A stretch of 64,000 nt of DNA from Aulostomus chinensis (GCA_037954235.1 JBBMOA010000015.1:8972001-9036000), one strand, 5' to 3'; numbered from the stretch's first letter, positions 49,615 through 61,707 are shown. Notes: generated from the letters alone by a model not told the origin. Numbers and translations are program-made.

Positions 49615-52600
49615 CTCAGTGTGTGGTGGTTTGAGCGCAAAAAAAGAGGCAAGTCACACCAAGCTCCAATGAAACTGACTCACCCCCCTATTACACCCTC
49701 CTCCTTCCCTCCTTCCTGCTCTTTCCTCTTCTCCTCAGTGCTTGTTTCCGCTCCTGTCTCCGCCGAGGTCTCCTCCACTGTGGCCCACAGCTTCTTCTCA
49801 GCCTCAAACACTGGCTCCTCGTTATCAGTGAGACGCTCCTGATCACCAGCCACAAAAACAGCTGGCTTCTCCTCATCTGCTCCCTCCTCCTGTTGTGGTT
49901 TTCTTGATGGCTGGAGGACCGTTAATGGTTTCAATGGCAGCAAGGTCACTGGCGCGATGTGCTCCTTGCCTGGTTTCGGGGAATCCTCTCGTGAGGTTTC
50001 CATTTTGGGTCCACTTTGAGGCTGTCTAAGCTCTTCTGGGACAATGTGATGAATTTCAGGGTGTTTTGCAGTTGGTGGTTGCTCCTGCCTGACAGGTGTA
50101 GCCATTTCAGGAGCGTCCCCTCTGTGGAAGAGCAGAGGGACAAGAACACATGAAAAACCTTAGATTTACTACCTTCATCATCATCAAGGAGACAGACGGA
50201 CAGAATAAAAGATAAAGCACAGAGGCAGACAGACAGACAGACTGACAGACATCCCCTCATCCATTCTTACCCTCTGCACAAAGGTTTTGAACCCTCCTTA
50301 GCAGAGATTTTTTCAGTTCTCCCCTCTAGAACTTTCCAGAGAGGAATCTCTGCATCAGACAGCCTCTGTGGAGGTGGAACTGGTGACAAGACCTCTAATG
50401 TAACTGGTTCATCCTGGACGGACGGCTGAACAGTGGATGGGGTGCCAGCTGTGCTACATGTGGCTGATACGTTCTTTTCTGGGGTGTTTGACAATGAACT
50501 TTCCTTTATGAAGGAGGTTTTGGCCAGACTGGAATAAGGGGGAGAGGAAATGAAGAAGAAGAAGAAGAAGAAGAAGGTGACAGGTGGAAGTAGAGGAATA
50601 GGAGAGGAGGAAGAGGAAAGCAGGTAATCACAGATTCAAAATTTACAAAACAAAACAAAAAGATGCGGATACGTCGAGCATCACCACTGATTAAAAGCAA
50701 AATAATTAATAACATACAAACACTGAGTGATTCAGCCCAACCTCAAGCCAACTTAAAGTCAAGCTGAAATGAAAAATGCCTTTTTGACCATTTTAGCTCA
50801 GAGCCTTGATTATGTTGTTCCCTTATTCCATAATATCTGCCAAAATAAAAGTACCAAAATTAATCAAAATCAAATTCTTCATATCTTTACATCAACATCT
50901 TGTTTTTTTTTTAACTTAAAATATGATTCAGGCTTACACGATTCAACCGATGACATCATGACATCATGACATTCACCCCTCAGTCAATTCTCACCAAGCA
51001 GCCTGTGTGTGACTGACACCCTGTTTTGTTCCCTTTCCCATGTTTCGGTCCTGTTCTACGTAGAAATACTCCACGATACAGTAGTTAGACACTTTCGAAA
51101 TGCAGCTGGACTTTAAAGAAACTGATGATGAAATCAAAAGACATTTTTTTAAGGCCGATCGATTGATTGCTTTTGTTGATGAAGAAAGCAGACGACAGCC
51201 ATTCCAAGCATAGATACAAAAAAAACAAAAACAAATAAAACACACCCACAGTGAGATCATTTTTGTTTATTTCACAGCTTCAACTCACCTCTCCTTGGAC
51301 TTAATGGAAGCAGAGGTTGGTTTATTAAGTGATGGCGAGCTCTTCTCACTGAACTGCGATTGGTGGATACCATCTGTGTTCATGTCTTGTGATTGGCTGA
51401 GAGGCAGAGGGCGCTCAGCTGTAGTGCTGGTTTTATCCAGATGAGGGCGGTGGGGAGTTGTGAGTTGAGGCTGTGCAGCATCTTTAAGAGGGGAGAGTTT
51501 GAAGCAGGGAGGAGGGGTGCGCGTGAGAGTCGGGGGCGGGACGTCGGTGTGTGTGTTAACCTGAGAAACTGGCGAAGATGAAACTACATTTCTCATCTTC
51601 TGCTTGTCCTCGTCTGACCTGTTTGCCTCCGGACTTCCGATGGGAGCAGTGCCATCCTCCGTCTTCTTCCTGTCTTCCTTCTCCTGGATGTTCTCTTCTC
51701 CTCCCTTCTTTTGTGTTTCCATCTCCTCCTCCTTATTCTTTACCCTCTCATCTTTCCCCGCAATCCTCCTTGTTTTATCTTTCTCCATCTCTTTCTCCTC
51801 TCTCTTTTTTAGTTCTTCTTTTCTCTTCTCTGCCTCTTCTCGCAGTTGTTTCTCTTTTTCTTCTTTTTCTCTCTTCTTCCTCTCTTCCTCCTCCTTTTTC
51901 ATCCTCTCTTTGTCTGTCTGCTCCCTCAAGACACGTCTCCTCTCCTCTTCCTCTTTGAGTCTTTTCTCCTCCTCACTTCTCTTCATCTCTATCCTCTCTT
52001 TCTCTTCCATCAGTTGTTGCATCTCCCTCTCTTTCTCTCTGAGTTCTCTCTCCTTTTCCTCTTTGACTCGCCTCTCTTCATCCTCCCTCCGCCTTCTCTT
52101 TTCTTCTATCTTCTTTCTTATTCTCTCTTCCTCTTTCTGTCTCTCCTCCTCCTCTTTCTCCTCTGCCTCCTTTCTCTTTCTCTCCTCCTCCTGCAAACAT
52201 TTCTTCTCCTCTGCCTCTTTCTGTCTCCTTTCTTTCACTTCCTTCTCTTTTCCCTCCTTCAAGCATTTCTCCTCAATTTTCTGTTTTTCTTCTTCTTCCC
52301 TCCTCCTCTGTTCCTCAAACAATCTTCTCTCCTCTGTCCTTTGCTCTTCCTCCCTCTTCATCTTCTCCTGTAAACATTTCTTCTCCTCTGCCTCTTTCTG
52401 TCTCCTCTCTTCCTCCGCTTTCAGCCTATGTTGCTCCTTCTCTTTTTCCTCCTTCAAGCGTTTCTCCTCATTTTGCTTTTTTTCCTCTCTCCTCATCTGC
52501 TCCTCAAGACCTTTCTTCTCCTCTATCCTTTTCTGCTCCTCCTTCTCTGGCTCAATTTTCTTTCTCTCCTCCTCCTGTAAATGTTTTCTCTCCTCTGCCT

Positions 52601-53256
52601 CTTTCTGTCTTCTCTCTTCCTCCTCTTTCATTTTCTGTTGCCTCTTCTCTTTTTCCTCCCTCAAATGTTTCTCCTCCATTTTCTGCTTCTCCTCCTCCCT
52701 TTTCCTCCTCTGCTCCTCTAGTGCCCTTTTCTCCTCCATCCTTCTCTCCTCCTCTTCTTTCATCTGTCTCAGAAATCTCTCTCTCTCAAGCCTCCTCTCC
52801 TCCTCCCTCCTAAGTTTTTCCTTTTCCTCATTCAACTCTTGGAGTCTCCTCTCCTGATTTCTTTGCTTTATGTCCTCCTCATCTTTCTTCTTCTTCTGCT
52901 CTTCCATTCTTTGCTTCTCCTCCTTGTCTTTCTTTTCCTTCAGGAGTCTCTCCTCTTCACGCTTCCTCCTCTCCTTCTCCTTCCTGACCTCCTCCTCTTC
53001 CTGCATGAATCTCTTCTTTTCTTCTTCTAACAGTCTCCTCTTTTCTTCCTCATGTTTACTCCTCTCCGCTTGCTTCCGTAGCTCCTCTTCCTCCCTCCTC
53101 TTTTCTTCTCCTTTTTTCATAATAAGTTCTTTTTCCTTCTGCCTCTCCTGCTCTGCCTTCATCAACTTCTCCTTCTCCAAGTGTGACTTTTCTCCAGAAA
53201 TCTTTTCATTGATTTTCTGTTCAAGACTGTAGAACAAAGAATACTCCTTAATCCCA

Positions 53257-53296
<40 letters not shown>

Positions 53297-56200
53297 ACTG
53301 TTATTGTAAGTTCACACACGTAACCCTGAATTTTAACTGTTCTGGACACAAAGATACTCACCCTTTAGGACACCGTTTGATAGTGTCCTGCTTAGAGTCT
53401 TCATCTTCTAGAAACAAGCCCCCTGACTGTTGTCTAGGTGACTCAAAGATGATGTCATCAAAGTCAATGTCGGGCTCAGGCTTTGCCAGGGGTGTCTTTT
53501 CAATCTTAAAGGGGCTAATAATTCTCTTTGGCTCATTGTTTTCCTTTTTCAAATCAGTTTCCTCCTTAATGTTGGGCTGTTTCGGAGAGATAAATGCTGC
53601 CACTACGTTTGTGGAGGGCTGCTGGGAGGTGGAGCTTTCAGGGCAGGCAAAGGGCCATGGAGGGGGTGGGGCTATGATCAGCTCCGAATCAGATCGGGCA
53701 GGACTGGGGACAGAAATACTGGAGATCAGGCTTGAGAGATGTTGCCAGGAGCGATTTCACAAGGCCGAGCGTGCAGGATGGTTGAGGCAAGCGAGAGAAC
53801 TACAAACCGGTTAATTATGCTGAAGCTGTGGTTTGGGTTACAGGGGGGCAAACAACTGACAGAGCATGTTAGGAAGCAGAGGCAACCACAAGTTCTTCAA
53901 AATCACTGATAAGCAAAAGTAAAAACACTTTTTCAGCCACAAATATGTCCCCAAATGGTCAGGAGCATCATTTTTACACAAGATGTGTTTGCTTGACAAT
54001 CCAGTGCTTTGCTGAATTCTCCATGATGCAAAAACCTTGACTGGATAAAATCTACTGGTGTCTTCAAACACCTCAATGTCTCCAAATTTTACTGAAAGTT
54101 AAGCAAATTGAATTATTTTTCATTTCTACAACAAACTGAAATCTTTTAACCAGTGCTGGAAATGAATGAAGCTTTTACAGTTGATGCGATTAGAGTCCCA
54201 GCTTTTTCATGAAAGCAGCACTAGAAAATTAAACCCCCAAAAAAGTCTAAAGCTTACCAAGCAATATCTAGAAGATATTTCATTGTCGCAGGATGTTAAT
54301 TGTATCATAGCATATTATTGTAATGGAGAAAGGAAATCAACTAACAGCTTGTGTAATGAAAGAGGAAAACACACCGTTACACCTCTTGCAATTAATTTCA
54401 TCCAGCATCAAAAGCAGACACTGACTAAAAGAAGTCTGGTAGAGAGTCTGATCTGGTATCAGAGGTATCAAGTGATGTATATTAAAAAATAAATGGAAAC
54501 ATTGAAATATTCTTGACTGTTCATGTGATAGATACATACAGAATCAGTTGAGAAACAAAGGGAATGTTTCAGATTTTGGGAAATAATATCTAATGACAGA
54601 TGAATCCCACTATCGTATCTATCTGTTTAACCTGCATCAGCTGGTCTTAATTTGACCACCTGGGGGCGGCGAAAAGGCGTTTCAACATTGAGGATTAATA
54701 TTGATAGCCAACAAATCACTTGCTATACATGAATGCGACGTTCATGTCCTGCTGAGTGTTTCTTTCTAGCTTTTAGTCTCTATGAACGCTTGCGGCGAGA
54801 TCTGGCTCTGCTGTTAGAGTAAAATGGCAGCAAAAGCTGCCAGAAATACAAAGCTGTTAGCTCACAGTTTTCTTGGCATGAAGACTGGACAAACGTTGCC
54901 TGGTTGTGACCAAAGTTAACCAAGCATCATTTCAAAAATGAAGAATTCGGATCTTTTTTTTTTTTTATCATAAGAGTAACTATTTCTTGGTTTGATGGAG
55001 TGACTTCCAATTGTTTTGGGGATTTTTTATTTTTGTATGTGTTCATATCACACAAACAAAAGCTAGTAGGTTTGTGAGTGAGTTTTGGTGCTGGCCGAAT
55101 GGTTTAATACCAGAACCAGGCAAGTTGATTCTCCCAGTCTTTATGCTAAGCTAAACCAACCTGATCACTGTAGCTTCATACTGAACATACAGACAGGACA
55201 GAGGTAATCATCTCTCATGTTCCATTTCCCAAAATTGGCATCAGTGCCTTTTAGCAATCATGCAACATCAAGCACACAGCCCATCTTCCCTCTTGTTTTC
55301 ATGACAAGTTTCAAGAAGCTAGAGAATCTGAAGAACCCAAGAGAAGTATACGGATCCTTTCAAACTTTTTTTTTTCATGACCAGTGTTACATTTTAAAAA
55401 AGGTTTGTTGACTAGGATTTTCTTCAGCTCTTACAACAGCTGGTCTACAAAACACCTTGTCAACTACTTTGAAACTAAAACAATCCATAAGTATCAAACC
55501 GTAAGTCTGTGACCTCACCTGATCCTTCCTGATTCAGCTTTGCTGGTGGCGTTCATCAAATCTTGCGCTGGTCTGATTGGCTGGTTGGACATTTTGATAG
55601 AGGTCAATGTCCTGTTAGTTTGAGGATCATCTTCCTGTTGGCCGAAAGTGCTTGGAGGTTCTTCCTTGTCAACAGGCGTTGTTTCCTCTTCTACTTGTGC
55701 AAGAGGGAACGTTGATCCTATCAAACAGGGTCAGATGAGTAAGTACCAAGCTGACATAAAAAATCTTGACGCTAGTGTCTTTGAAATCCCTCGAGGCTGA
55801 AATAAACACTGATGAGAATTAGTTTGCTGGTGTACCTGGCTGGCGGGAGGTGGTCAGAGCAGGATGAGTAGAAAAAGAGAGAGGGAGCTGAGCAACAGTG
55901 AGAGGGGATGAGAAAAAAGCAGAAGTGGAGAGAGAAGACAAGTGAGGAGGTGAGGAAAGTGGGAGGGAGGCCAGAAGAGCTGGAACCGCTGGGTCACATA
56001 GAGCATCAAGGTCAGGGCTGCTCAGCAGAGGGACGGGGGTGATGTCACCAGCAATGGGAGCGAAGTCGGACATCAAGCACGCCCCACGAGCAGCTGGGGA
56101 CAGCAGAGCAGTGAAAGCAAAGGAGGTGAAATGGGAGGAATTGCGTAGGAGAAATAACAGAAGGCGGAGAGAGGGAAAATAAGACGAGTGGATTTATGAG

Positions 56201-59200
56201 ATTGATACATGAAATTATGGGTGAGGAACATAAAGAGAAAAACAGGTGCAACCATGATGAAGGGGAGCACATTTGGCATTACGATGAAGTGAAAAGTGAC
56301 CATGCTTGGTTACCTGACGCTGAGCTAGAAGGGTAAGATTTGGGGAGAGGTGGTGTTGCCAAAAGAGGAGGGGCATCGACAGAAAAAGGTGAAGGAGAAG
56401 AGGGGCGGGCGATTGACTTGACGATGTGAGGTTTGAAAACATGAGAACGACCTAGTGGAGAGAATAAAGGTGACAGACATGGTGAGTAGAGTGAAGACAG
56501 GGCTTTAAGATTTGAGGTAAAAGAGGGATACATATTTATTTAGCTCAGACAGACCAGAGACTGAACTGAAATCATCTGGAGTTTGAGCCTCTGGGGGGCG
56601 CCGTTGATACGAACCAGGAGCTGAGTAGGAGGAGAGCACAAGAGGTTTCAGGAGAGGGGAAATGTACAGAAGGGCACTAAAAGGCTTGTGTGGTCAGTGT
56701 GAGGCAAAGTGAGAGTGAGAAGGGAACGGCAAAGCTATTTTTACAGCGTGCACATTATAAATGGTGTTACACCAGCAGTCTATTTTAGTCCAGAACAAGC
56801 ACATGTTTGTCTTTGCTGTCGTCTCAGCAGTAACAAGGAAGTCACATCTCTTCAGTTTGGCCTTAAGTGTTATATCATCAGAGTAACACCAATACAATTA
56901 CTGCAGTACTATGAAGGAGCGCATATAATATTTTTTTTTAAAAACAGCCTATGGGCATCAGGACTTGAAAGGTTTATGGTAGAGGATAAACTGTCACGGT
57001 TATTTTTTTACAGTACAGCACATGTGGTTAATGAATGGTCCATACAATATAGCGTTTTAGTGTACACATGTAAAGAATTTGGAAAAATGTGGTGACAGGA
57101 AGATACATAATCAAAAAAACAAGCATTTGATTTTGTGACAACAGGTAACTGTCATCCTGTTTCTAATGAATTGTAATGCAAATTATTAAGCAAACTTTCA
57201 GAAATGCTCCCAAAAAAGGATATGAAAAATTAGTGTGTTTCCATCAACTGTTCTGAAGCAAATAAACCTGGTATTATCCTCAAAAGATGGAGGCAACGTT
57301 ACACGTGGCTGTAACAAACAGAGTTGAAGAAGAAGAAGAAGAACAAGAAGAAAAAGAACAAGAAGAAGAAGAGGTCTTGGCCATTAACAGCCATCTACCA
57401 GTGAAAAATGGGTTACTTTCAGTTGTGGAAGTTGTAATTGTCCTATAATAATTGCCAGAATTAAAGAAGCTAAATTTTGTGAAGCAGACATAAAATTAAG
57501 ACAAGAAACTACCTCTAGATTTGGGATTAATTAAATAATGGCGATTATAGCTACTGCCGTCTTTTCCTAACAGCAGACTTTAACAGACAAGCGATATCAA
57601 AGACATCTATTGCAAATCAATATTAATTTCTGCTCTCATGGCAGCTTGATCATGCACAGACTTTCAAACTGCACCATCACACATACGGACTCAGTAGTGT
57701 GCATGCTGCTGGCCAACTGTGGATACCTTTTCCTGAGCCTGACTGGAAGATTCTGGGTAGAGAGGGTGGCTGAGAGAGGGTCCTGGTGAGTGGAGGGTGA
57801 GTGGATGACGATTCAGAGGACAGAATGGGCTTGGAGTTAGGAGGCTGGGAGGTGGTAGTCATGACCTTATGGGTCAGCGTAGAGGCTAGAGTGAGAGGAG
57901 GCTTTTGAGAAGCTGTGGAGGATGAAGTTATGGTGGTCTCGGGGGATGCTAACGGAGGGGAGGGTGGTTTGGGCGTCAATGAGGTAATTTTTTCAGGAGC
58001 ACTAGTAGAATCAGACAGCGTAGAGTGTGCTTTTGACAGCGATGGACCATTTGAGGTCAAATTTGGGGGCATTGCTAAAGTAGACTGAGGAGAGGCAGCA
58101 GATAAAACAGCTTCAGTGCAGTTGGGGGATGGAGAATGAGGGAGGGACATATCTGTGGCACAGGGGGGCACACCTGAGGGGTATTTGGGGGATGGAGGAT
58201 TTGTAGGAGACTCATCAGTGATCGGCAGGACAGAGCTTGCATGAAGTGCAACTGCGGGGATTTGGGAGCTCTTGGGTGATGGAGGATTAGGTGGAGGATC
58301 AGATGAAGCCAGAGGCTCAGTAAGAAAGGGGTTGTTTGATTTTTTATGCTTGGACCTGGGTGAGGGCTGAGGGGAAGGTTGGGTATCTGCCTGGACAGGG
58401 GTGGTGCTGAAAGGGTGTCGGGAGCGACGAGGAGACGGGCGAGGAGCATTAGGTAGAGGAGGACGGGAGAGGATGATTGGACTGGGAGGACCACCCTCTC
58501 GTCCGGAGGCTGGATGGATGGATGGATGGATGATAGGATGAATGAATCATCAGTGATATTATTTTGCAGAAAGAGAAACAATGAGACGTGACATAAAATG
58601 ACTTAAAGATGAAAGAATGCCTTAAACGTAGCGACTGCTGGGTCCCTATGATGCTTCTGTCATGAGGTTATTCACTTGATCACGACTAGCTTGTGTTAGC
58701 AACATTGCAATCAAAATTTGGAAAATATAAAAACCTCAAACCTTGCTTCTGTTTACTGTAAATGTATTCTTTTAGTGAATGCATCACATGAACTGAATAA
58801 CCTCTGCAGAGAAGGCGCTCTACTGGCCTGTGACCAATCAACTGCGACAAAAATGACAAAACGTAATCTCGATGTGACGATCATGTTTGAAAAGCAACAT
58901 GAACATGAAATTCCTAAGGATAGACCACTGGGACAAGTAGTCCTATGTAGTTTTCGTCAGAGTTATGGTCATTTGGCTTTGAGTTCCACTTGATTTCCTC
59001 CTATTTCATGCTGATACACTAATGACCCTGTGGCCACAATAACCTCTATGTGCCACCTCGAAGCTGGAACTTTTCATGGCTCCAAATAAACTTCATTCAT
59101 CGCCTATCATCACGATTCATAAGATCGGTTCAACGTCTAGATGAGAAGTATGAGGCATGCAAAACATTCACATAGAACAGTCCAGTCCGGTGGGAGGAAC

Positions 59201-61707
59201 AGCAGAACAAATGACATGAATGTGAGAAATACTGAAGCAGAAACTGAACGTCCCGATGAAAGACAAACAAGCAAGAGTGAGTGAAGAAAACAGAAAGGAG
59301 GAAGCTACCTGAGGCTGAGAAAGTCAGTCCGGAAGTATTTCTCGTGTCAGGTGGAGGGGGAGCGGGGCGATTTGGGCGGGTAAGAGAGTGTGGAACTACA
59401 GCAGACAGAACAGAAAAGAAAGAAAGCCGAAAGAGTGATAAGAACAGTACAAGGTTGAAAATTAAGGGTTGTAACGAGAGGACATAGTTGAGGATCAACT
59501 CGAGGAAAGAGTGTTTTTTTTGCCCACCTGTGGCAGTGACAGATTTCTTGTCCTCTTCTTCATCACTCTCATTGAAGTCCTCCAGGTTGCCGATATCAGT
59601 GGGTTTCACACTCATCAGGCTGGCCAGACTCTGCATATCTTCATCACTGCAGGCAGCACAAGAACAACTAGATGCTAGAAACTGGATAACAGACTGTATT
59701 ATTTATTAATAGCAACACAGAAATATAGGACTCACGTTGCTTTTCCCTCGCGAACGAAGACACATGACAACGACAGTTTGAGCGTGGCCTCCACCACTTT
59801 GACAGACAGCGGCTTCAGCTTTAGAGTCAAGTCAGTCTGAGTTGGCGTTGGACTGGCGAACCGCTTCAGGTTGATGTCAGCTGATGCCAACACCTTACGA
59901 TGCCCCTTGTTCTCCTGTACAGATTAAAGGTGCACTTGGTAACTTTGAAAACAGGTAGCACCTCTCCATCCCATCTCATGACACCTCCATCTTCACCCAT
60001 GAACCCAAAATACTTCAGCTCCTTGACTTCATAACTTACAGTGGTAGAACTGTGGAGCAGTACCAGTAGCGCTCATATGTTTGCATTTCTTGGTTTCTCA
60101 GGACAATGAACAAGAAAAGATGTTTTTCTGAATATACACTCTCTTAGCTGTGCAATATATGTATTTATAAATATCAATTCTTGTATAAAAGTGATACAGT
60201 AGGGTGGATTTTAGCCAAATGATCTCTGAAATGATTGAAATGACACTTCAAACTTCTCATTACCAGGTCCAATATGAAAAATTTTGATTAGATGATCGTT
60301 AATTTTAGGATAAGCAGATATCATGGCATGCATTAGAAAGGGCTTGTGTATATCATGATCTTTTTTCTCCTACGCCTACACACGCGAGAGTATTTGCCGT
60401 ATTTTGATGTCCTCATTGTTTCTAGCGAGTCCGACTTGTATGATTATCAGAAGTTGAGTATCATGAGTCAGGAGATACTCACACCCTCAATGACAAAGGT
60501 CCACTCTTTGTCCTCGAACTCATCAGCAGTGGCCTCCTGGAGACACGAGATGCCAAATGGGAACAGAAACAATAACAGGGAATTTCTCATGGAAATAAGG
60601 TTCAGAATGTAAACTTTACAAAGTTAAAGAACATTTTTCTGGATGCATTTGATTGTACAGCTACGCGCATATAAATTTGACACATGAATATCACATACGC
60701 ATAATTTAGGATTCATGAGAAAAACTATTCCCAAATATCTGGACCACTTTGAGACAACAGAACTTCTCAGTCTCTCGCTCTTAGAAGTGCATACATGGAC
60801 ACGTGACTTCTACATCATTGCAACTCAGCTCAGTGTTTCTTCTCGCTTTGGCGTGAGGATCTTTATTTTAACAACTCTCGTAGTTTTGTTCAGCCGATTG
60901 ATAGCAACCTTAAGGCTCATAAAAGATTCAAAATTTGATTTAGATATTTAGAGATGTATTTAATGTTGTATAACAAAACTCTAAAATGTATTTAGCTTTG
61001 ATTAACCTTATTTCAGGCATCTGACCGTACAGACTTTTAGATGAAGAAACAAGGCTAACTTATTTGCATGTTCTAGGACTCATCCCGACACTGTTCTGTT
61101 CATTTAATTCATTAGAACCTGTGTTTTGTTGTATGTTCAAAATATACATTGATGCCATGCTCATCGGTGTCAGGTAGATGGCCCCTTTAGAACACCAAGT
61201 GTTTCCCAGGTAACTCAAAATCTTTGTTAAGGTTGTATGTTCTGGGGAGCGAACTAGCCGTGTGGCTAAAACAAACGACACACATGTCGTCAGAGTGAGA
61301 AATTGTCTGTCCTGGAATTCCAACAGCAGTGACCCCCGGCTGTTTGTCTGTCGGACGTCCCCAGAGGAAAGTGTCTAACTCATCATCACCAAACATTTGA
61401 GTCTTCAGTGTCTAGAAGCTGCTGCATTTATGATTTATTTAGCTTTTCCATGTGTCTGTATGTGTGTAGAGTAAATACTGCACCTTGAATAGCGTAACAG
61501 AGATGTCGATGTTCTCGGGAACAGGCCATACCACCATGCCCCTGTAGGGGTTTTTGATTCCTGGCTGCCAACTGTGGAGCTACACAACATCATGTTAGCG
61601 AGACTGTGTTTAAGCGTGTGTGCGTGTTTGTGGTTTTAAGTTGTTTCACCTTGGAACACATGCGTCTGTTCCTCCTGGTCCACACCACCCTCAGCTTGTC
61701 TGGTTGC
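38305..61707 (-). CDS. ehbp1l1: EH domain-binding protein 1-like 1 (5' end missing)
   Basis: Endosomal trafficking adaptor linking Rab8/10-type GTPases and EHD proteins to membranes. Coding exons in transcript order: 61707-61650, 61579-61484, 60536-60483, 59914-59736, 59646-59528, 59395-59309, 58509-57727, 56451-56314, 56093-55836, 55717-55519, 53703-53362, 53226-51289, 50528-50271, 50121-49684, 49311-49207, 47686-46487, 44159-43500, 42859-42652, 42573-42425, 42230-42182, 41539-41215, 41137-41067, 40924-40888, 40782-40730, 40239-40128, 39617-39518, 39393-39320, 38740-38626 and 38392-38305. All phases agree, giving 2,763 in-window residues. Order: N-terminal C2-like domain (RVVWTRRNRR), the conserved QSLASLMSVKPTDIGNLEDF, an NPF motif (SNNPFLTE) for EH domains, a long disordered/charged middle, a CH domain, a bMERB coiled coil and the C-terminal CaaX box CVLQ. 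The first exon (phase 2 into 61707) was not found. EHBP1 is the alternative, but the SLMSVKP and CH-bMERB sequence favours EHBP1L1. Confidence 0.95.
38396..38503. repeat. (CA)n microsatellite abutting the last ehbp1l1 exon
   Basis: CA/CG-interrupted tract of about 108 nt. On the transcript strand it is (UG)n and ends 2 nt before the acceptor AG (38394/38393) of the last coding exon, replacing the usual pyrimidine tract. Confidence 0.95.
39427..39487. repeat. (GT)n microsatellite in an ehbp1l1 intron
   Basis: About 30 GT units between the exons 39617-39518 and 39393-39320, starting 30 nt after the donor in transcript sense. On the transcript strand it is (AC)n. Confidence 0.95.
40273..40349. 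repeat. (CA)n plus (AT)n microsatellite near an ehbp1l1 acceptor
   Basis: A (CA)25 tract (40273-40322), then an (AT)-rich repeat. On the transcript strand the (UG)n tract ends about 32 nt before the acceptor at 40241/40240. Confidence 0.93.
41215..42573 (-). other. ehbp1l1: EHBP1L1 calponin-homology domain exons
   Basis: Exons 42573-42425, 42230-42182 and 41539-41215 encode a single CH domain at in-window residues about 2,374-2,480. Hallmarks are LLQWCQ, NFSTSWRNGLAFCAILH, a KLNNKKAF block and RLLEPSDMVLLSVPD. Single CH domains of this type are found in EHBP1, MICAL and related proteins. Confidence 0.93.
44982..45390 (-). mobile_element. Tc1/mariner-type DNA transposon remnant, internally deleted
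   Basis: The left part (ACTAAAACCACCTGCCTAAT…GCTGCCAAAACAG…GGACTCCACGGGACCTCTG) and the right part (CTCGTGCATCAATGAACCTT…GATAGGTGCC…TGCCTGATCGG) match the two ends of a very common fish Tc1-like element read on its minus strand, including the CCGATCAGGCA terminal repeat. Most of the transposase body is deleted and the rest is full of changes. It sits in the ehbp1l1 intron between the exons 47686-46487 and 44159-43500. Confidence 0.78.
46435..46470. repeat. poly-C (22) plus (AC)7 just after an ehbp1l1 donor
   Basis: On the transcript strand the donor GTGAGT (46486) is followed 15 nt later by (UG)7 and then a run of 22 G. This is a likely quadruplex and a G-rich intronic splicing element. Homopolymer length may be unreliable. 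Confidence 0.92.
46487..47686 (-). other. ehbp1l1: ehbp1l1 second charged exon with 75-nt tandem repeat and poly-Asp
   Basis: A 1,200-nt, phase 2-2 exon. The acceptor is a strong pyrimidine tract ending CCTTTAG at 47687. It encodes about 130 residues of Glu/Arg/Lys helix, including a 25-residue unit repeated in tandem (75-nt period near 47,171 and 47,246). A poly-Asp run (about 11 D; GAT/GAC codons near 46,808-46,843) and a C-terminal acidic segment follow. Confidence 0.9.
48600..49060. repeat. teleost interspersed repeat, degenerate, in ehbp1l1 intron
   Basis: Contains GGTCAAAGGTCAAGGTCACT and, 230 nt on, GGTCAAAGGTCAAAGTGGCA with a shared context. Related in reverse orientation to the fragment at 11,500-11,660. 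Family name not known to me. Confidence 0.45.
49318..49387. repeat. (CA)35 microsatellite abutting an ehbp1l1 acceptor
   Basis: Perfect 70-nt CA tract. On the transcript strand (UG)35 runs into CGCTAG|T, the acceptor (49313/49312) of the 105-nt exon 49311-49207, with only 4 nt between. Confidence 0.93.
51289..53226 (-). other. ehbp1l1: ehbp1l1 giant charged coiled-coil exon (about 646 codons)
   Basis: A single 1,938-nt exon, almost entirely Glu, Lys and Arg for about 500 residues (EEERRQKEAEEKKCLQEE-type units), followed by a Ser/Pro/Thr tail. Repeated units carrying KKCLQ or KCLKE place regularly spaced Cys and Leu residues in the helix. Predicted as a long single alpha-helix or coiled coil. 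The exon is phase 2-2. Its purine-rich coding strand leaves long open frames on the opposite strand, which are not genes. Confidence 0.92.
53263..53292. repeat. (TG)15 microsatellite in an ehbp1l1 intron
   Basis: Within the 135-nt intron between exons 53703-53362 and 53226-51289. On the transcript strand it reads (CA)15 and lies about 35 nt before the acceptor. Confidence 0.95.
55100..55245. repeat. teleost interspersed repeat fragment in ehbp1l1 intron
   Basis: The order CCCAGTCTTTATGCTAAGCTAA, TGTAGCTTCATACTGAACAT, ACAGACAGGACAGAG, ATCATCTCTC and TTCCCAAAATT matches a repeat I recognise from many fish genomes (usual form TATGCTAAGCTAAGCTAAC). Class uncertain. Confidence 0.6.
57727..58509 (-). 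other. ehbp1l1: ehbp1l1 Pro/Ser/Thr-rich exon with NPF motif
   Basis: A 783-nt exon of low-complexity Pro/Ser/Thr sequence. It contains NPF (in SNNPFLTE, near 58,322-58,345), the ligand of EHD-type EH domains. Both ends are phase 1, so it can be skipped without a frame change. The (GATG)n run just upstream lies at its acceptor. Confidence 0.85.
59736..61707 (-). other. ehbp1l1: EHBP1L1 N-terminal C2-like domain exons
   Basis: Four exons (61707-61650, 61579-61484, 60536-60483, 59914-59736) encode most of the N-terminal C2 (NT-C2) domain, with RVVWTRRNRRMCSK, LHSWQPGIKNPYRG and EWTFVIEG. The domain's first strands are encoded upstream. In the family it binds phosphoinositide-rich membrane. The third exon ends at a perfect donor, GGT|GTGAGT. 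Confidence 0.9.

Noticed and set aside
51604..52857. 417-codon plus-strand open frame, Ser/Phe/Leu-rich
   Set aside because: Exact antisense of the E/K/R-rich ehbp1l1 exon; GAA/GAG/AAG codons read backwards give TTC/CTC/CTT, so stops are rare. No start context or splice signals.
58510..58545. (GATG)n tract near an ehbp1l1 acceptor as a separate feature
   Set aside because: Short (about 5 units); noted with the exon instead.
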